Below, piece by piece: positions 17,839-20,785 of a stretch of 20,785 nt of DNA (position 1 is the stretch's first letter; every line of letters starts with the position of its first letter). The notes below the pieces were generated by a model. That model made no database searches and was not told the origin of the DNA. It was given only the letters and a program-made list of their open reading frames with translations. The translations under genes were made by a program, and so were the position numbers. This DNA comes from a virus: positions 1-20,785 of IMG/VR virus record IMGVR_UViG_3300043639_000125. One strand, 5' to 3'.

Positions 17839-19181
17839 CATCGACCCTTGCTCTCTGGGCGCATCAACGCGCGGTCATCCCGGCCCTCACCCAGGGCCAC
17901 TACCTGCTGCTGTGGGACATGGGGACGGGAAAAACCGCCGCGCTCATCCGCGCCGGGGCCGCCGTGGGCGGGCGGCAACTATGGATCACCCACGCGGTCC
18001 TGATCCCCCAGACCCTCAACGATATCGCGCTCTGGCGTCCTGGCGTTCGCGTTCAGCGGATCACCAACGGCAAATCGATCGTCGATGACACCGCCGACAT
18101 CGTCATCGTCAGCTACGACCTGATGCGAAGGGTCGAGATCTGGAAGCAGTTGTTCCGTCTTTACTGGGAATCCATGGTTTGCGACGAAGGCCATGCTCTC
18201 GGTCATGGCGCCGCGGCCAGAACAAGAGCCATGTATGGCGCGACGATTTACTCGAAAGGCGCTCTTTATACTCGCTCCCCCAGAGTTTGGATCGCGACGG
18301 GGACGCCCGTGCTCAACAGCCCTGACGAATTACATCCACATCTGTCCAGGCTTTTCCCCAACCTTATCCAGGGTTTTGTCCATAAAGCGCTCTTCCTGGA
18401 GCGGTATTGCGTCACTGTCCAAAAGACATTTGGCCCCGTCATCGTTGGTGCTCGCAACTCCACTGAGTTACGAGCGGTTTTGAGCAAGTGCGCCAGCCGC
18501 GTGAAACTGTCCGATGTGACCGACCTGCCGCCGCTGACCGTGGACACCTTGCCCGTCGAGATCAGCCCCGCCGACAGGCGCGCGGTCGAGGTGACGATGA
18601 CCGACACCCAGCGGGCGGAACTCAATGTGGTCCTCGCGCAAATTGAAGGCGGTGACGAGGCGGGGTGGCAGCGGCTCAACGCGATGTTATTGCCGCTCGC
18701 CAGCACCCGCCGCGTCCTCGCGCTGGCCAAATCCCGCGCCGCGATCGATCTCATCAAGAGTGAGATCGAGGGCGGGGCTGATCGTATCGTGCTGTTTGGC
18801 GTTCATGTCGATGCGCTCAAGGCGATCAACGCCGCCTGCATCGGTCTCGGCGTACGCCTCCTCATGGGTGAAACGCGGGCCCCCGAGCGCAACGGGGCGG
18901 TTCTCGGATTTAACCAGGGCGCGGTCCGCGTCCTCGTGGCCTCCGTCAGGGTGGCCGGCTTCGGTCTCAACCTCCAGAGTGCCCGCCGCGCCATCTTTCT
19001 CGAGACCGACTGGACCAGCGCCTCGATCGACCAGGCCATCGCGCGCCTCTATCGCGCCGGCCAGGCCCGTCCGGTGCGTGTCTCCATCCTCACCGTCGCG
19101 GACTCCATCGACGCCCGCGTCGCCGACATCGTCCGCCGCAAGCGGCGGATCGTCACTCAACTTCTGGAAGAGACCTCATGA
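17835..19181 (+). CDS. SNF2-type superfamily 2 helicase (448 aa)
   Basis: This is a DNA-dependent ATPase of the compact phage SNF2-like type. MGTGKT (29-34) is the Walker A motif in LLLWDMGTGKTAALI. DEGH (117-120) is motif II, TGTP (155-158) motif III, VLVASVRVAGFGLNLQ (367-382) motif V and QAIARLYRAGQ (400-410) motif VI with the arginine finger. No extra DNA-binding domains flank the core. The start is the ATG at 17835, coupled as ATGA to the RHH gene; an upstream ATG would overlap that gene. In phages such helicases sit beside nucleases and probably assist replication or recombination; here a DUF2800 nuclease follows two genes on. Confidence 0.9.
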   Translation: MTSTLALWAHQRAVIPALTQGHYLLLWDMGTGKTAALIRAGAAVGGRQLWITHAVLIPQTLNDIALWRPGVRVQRITNGKSIVDDTADIVIVSYDLMRRVEIWKQLFRLYWESMVCDEGHALGHGAAARTRAMYGATIYSKGALYTRSPRVWIATGTPVLNSPDELHPHLSRLFPNLIQGFVHKALFLERYCVTVQKTFGPVIVGARNSTELRAVLSKCASRVKLSDVTDLPPLTVDTLPVEISPADRRAVEVTMTDTQRAELNVVLAQIEGGDEAGWQRLNAMLLPLASTRRVLALAKSRAAIDLIKSEIEGGADRIVLFGVHVDALKAINAACIGLGVRLLMGETRAPERNGAVLGFNQGAVRVLVASVRVAGFGLNLQSARRAIFLETDWTSASIDQAIARLYRAGQARPVRVSILTVADSIDARVADIVRRKRRIVTQLLEETS

Positions 19182-19711
19182 GTATCACTGTTAATTGTTC
19201 GATCGACCTGACCGAGGAGGAGTTGCTGTTCATCCTCCGCCGCAGGGCGGACCATGCCATCATCGACCAGACTCTCGATGCCGCGACGGCGGCGGTGAGT
19301 GGAAATGAAACCCTCGATTCTTCGGGGCCAGCGCCACCGGTTGACGGCGACTACCCCATGACAGAGGGTATCCCTCCTCCACGAGCGACTCCGGAACGGA
19401 TCGAGGCGGTCGAGACTGTCATCGCCGCCGCTCTTCCGCCTAAACCAACACGCCGCGCGAAAGCAAATGGCGCGGAAGCGCCCGTCAACGCGACACCGCT
19501 GGCCCCGCCTCCACCTCCCGAGGCCCTCGACGAGCCGGCCATGCGGAGCCTCCTGTCCAAGGTTGGCGCGGTGCATCCGTTGAAGGTAAAGGCAATCACC
19601 GATCTGTTGGAGGCCCACGGCGGAAAACGTCGTTTGTCTGAGTGCGACCCCGCGACGTGGCCCGCGATCGCCGAGGAAGCCCAAAAGGTTCTCGCGGAGT
19701 ATGAGGCGTGA
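19178..19711 (+). CDS. Ala/Pro-rich protein between helicase and nuclease (177 aa)
   Basis: This starts at an ATGA overlap with the helicase and ends at a GTGA overlap with the nuclease. The N-terminal ~40 residues (SITVNCSIDLTEEELLFILR) form a strand-helix element, residues ~40-115 are low-complexity Pro/Ala/Thr linker, and the C-terminal ~60 residues are helical (MRSLLSKVGAVHPLKVKAIT, then ATWPAIAEEAQKVLAEYE). The C-terminal part resembles phage proteins sometimes labelled Rrp5-like, a label I regard as unreliable. A bridging or single-strand DNA-associated partner of the helicase and nuclease is possible. Function unknown. Confidence 0.65.
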   Translation: MSITVNCSIDLTEEELLFILRRRADHAIIDQTLDAATAAVSGNETLDSSGPAPPVDGDYPMTEGIPPPRATPERIEAVETVIAAALPPKPTRRAKANGAEAPVNATPLAPPPPPEALDEPAMRSLLSKVGAVHPLKVKAITDLLEAHGGKRRLSECDPATWPAIAEEAQKVLAEYEA

Positions 19712-20785
19712 ACGATACCCAACTTCCCTCGGAGCGGGGCCACTCGCCCCTCGGAATGTCCGTCCTCGAACGCCGCTCCATGTGCCCCGGCAGCATGGCG
19801 GCCGAGGAAGGTCGGCCCAACACCGCCTCTGTCTATGCGAAGCGGGGGACGGATCTCCACGAAGTAGCGGCCGCCTGCCTGCGCGAGAACCTGTCGCCGT
19901 TCGACGTCATCCCGGAAGACCCCGAGGGCGCGGAGATGGTGATGGCTTACGTCATCGAGGTTCAGTCCGCGCACGATCGCCTCGGTGGAACGCTCCACGT
20001 GGAGCAGCCGATCGAGATGACCGCGCTGCATGAACTCTACATCGGAACGGCTGACGCCTTCATCGTCGCCCCGCCCCGCGCATACGTCGCCGACCTCAAG
20101 ACGGGATACCATGGCGTGGAGATCCGTCGCCCTGACGGGCGCGCCAATCTACAGGCGGGCGGCTACGGCCTCGGCGCTCTCTGGTCCCTGCCGCCCGGTC
20201 TCGCCAATGAGATCACTGAAATAGAACTCGTCGTCGTCCAGCCCACCCTTGGGCCGCCGCGTCGCACCATCCTGACCACGGCGGAGATCCATGATTTCGC
20301 CGCCGACCTCCTTGAGATCGCGGAGCGGGCCACTATGCCCGACGCCCCGCGTCATGCGGGCGAGCATTGCAAATACTGCCGCGCCGCCGGTGACTGCCCG
20401 GCGCTGCGGGCGAAGGCCCTCGCCTCCATCGGACTGGAATTTGAAGTGGTGGAAGTTGACAACGCCGTCTCGTTGTTGCCGGACCCGGCGAAGATGTCCC
20501 GCGCGCGTTTAGGGGGACTTCTCGAAGGCGCCGAGATCATCGACCAATGGCTGCTGGCCGTTCGTGCTCACGCCAAGGCCCTCGCCGATCGTGGCGAAGA
20601 GATTCCAGGGTGGAAGCTGGTCGATAAGCGCGGCAGGCGGGTATGGGTCGATGAGGAAGACGCGGAGCACACGCTGTCGGCCTTGCTGGGCGAAGACGCT
20701 TACGCCACGAAGCTTCACTCGCCAACACAGATCGAGAAGGTTCTGAAGGCGAAGAAGATGAAAAAACCGGCTCAATGGAACGAGC
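19708..20785 (+). CDS. DUF2800-type PD-(D/E)XK nuclease, C-terminus cut by window edge
   Basis: A GTG at 19708-19710 overlaps the previous stop as GTGA, and the frame is open for 359 codons to the right edge. The N-terminus reads HSPLGMSVLERRSMCPGS (Cys26), typical of DUF2800. Then GTDLHE (47-52), GTAD (Asp116), DLK (Asp129-Lys131) and LQAGGYGLG (Gln149) give the PD-(D/E)XK active site. CKYC with a following C (Cys221, 224, 230) plus Cys26 would build the iron-sulfur cluster known from Cas4- and AddB-like nucleases. It likely processes DNA ends in recombination with the upstream helicase. DUF2800 proteins are commonly about 370-400 residues, so only the tail is missing. Confidence 0.88.
   Translation, partial: MNDTQLPSERGHSPLGMSVLERRSMCPGSMAAEEGRPNTASVYAKRGTDLHEVAAACLRENLSPFDVIPEDPEGAEMVMAYVIEVQSAHDRLGGTLHVEQPIEMTALHELYIGTADAFIVAPPRAYVADLKTGYHGVEIRRPDGRANLQAGGYGLGALWSLPPGLANEITEIELVVVQPTLGPPRRTILTTAEIHDFAADLLEIAERATMPDAPRHAGEHCKYCRAAGDCPALRAKALASIGLEFEVVEVDNAVSLLPDPAKMSRARLGGLLEGAEIIDQWLLAVRAHAKALADRGEEIPGWKLVDKRGRRVWVDEEDAEHTLSALLGEDAYATKLHSPTQIEKVLKAKKMKKPAQWNE

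Noticed and set aside
1-20785. tRNA, rRNA, integrase, toxin-antitoxin or known anti-phage defence genes
   Set aside because: Nothing in either strand shows cloverleaf structure, recombinase motifs or recognised defence domains.

Overview
The window looks like part of a tailed double-stranded DNA phage (Caudoviricetes) or an intact prophage of one. It holds a HK97-fold (SU10/DUF5309-like) major capsid protein, a large portal, a scaffold and a large terminase on one arm, and replication and recombination genes on the other. No tail genes, lysis cassette, integrase or host chromosomal genes are seen. Base composition is clearly GC-rich, and a DUF3309-like two-helix membrane peptide is of a kind common in alphaproteobacteria. 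An alphaproteobacterial host is therefore my inference, not something the sequence proves.

Region 1-11044 (minus strand, read right to left) is the packaging and head-assembly operon. In order of transcription it encodes a DUF5681-type protein (small-terminase candidate), a repeat-rich stretch with a doubtful ORF, a one-helix membrane protein, a coiled-coil protein, the large terminase, another coiled-coil protein and the portal. Then come five small proteins or domains (zinc ribbon, two-helix membrane peptide, HhH-like, helical), an HExxH metallopeptidase-like protein, a possible lysozyme-like virion protein, the scaffold, a 59-residue protein, the major capsid protein and two further proteins, the last cut by the window edge. 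Most neighbours overlap by ATGA, GTGA or TAATG, so translation is tightly coupled.

Region 11045-12950 (plus strand) is a small early-type operon of four proteins. It is driven by a duplicated promoter module (P1, P2) and ends at a strong hairpin terminator. A third copy of the promoter core (P3) sits on the minus strand near 17200. P3 drives a minus-strand replication block: a 54-residue protein, a DnaJ-like zinc-finger protein, a helical protein, a Cro/C1-like regulator, a PrimPol-helicase fusion and a RuvC-like resolvase. A perfect 18-bp inverted repeat lies between the last two.

Region 17235-20785 starts with a compact divergent switch, two promoters facing opposite ways over the same -10 bases. 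One side makes a helical 73-residue protein. The other makes an apparently leaderless HTH protein followed by an Arc-like ribbon-helix-helix protein, an SNF2-type helicase, a Pro/Ala-rich protein and a DUF2800 nuclease that runs off the right edge.

The most unusual material is: an HExxH protein and a putative lysozyme-like protein that share an N-terminal MASLL tag inside the head operon; a 63-bp AT-rich tandem repeat next to an extreme GC palindromic block beside the terminase genes; the dispersed promoter/operator family; the inverted repeat between primase and resolvase; and the shared -10 divergent switch.
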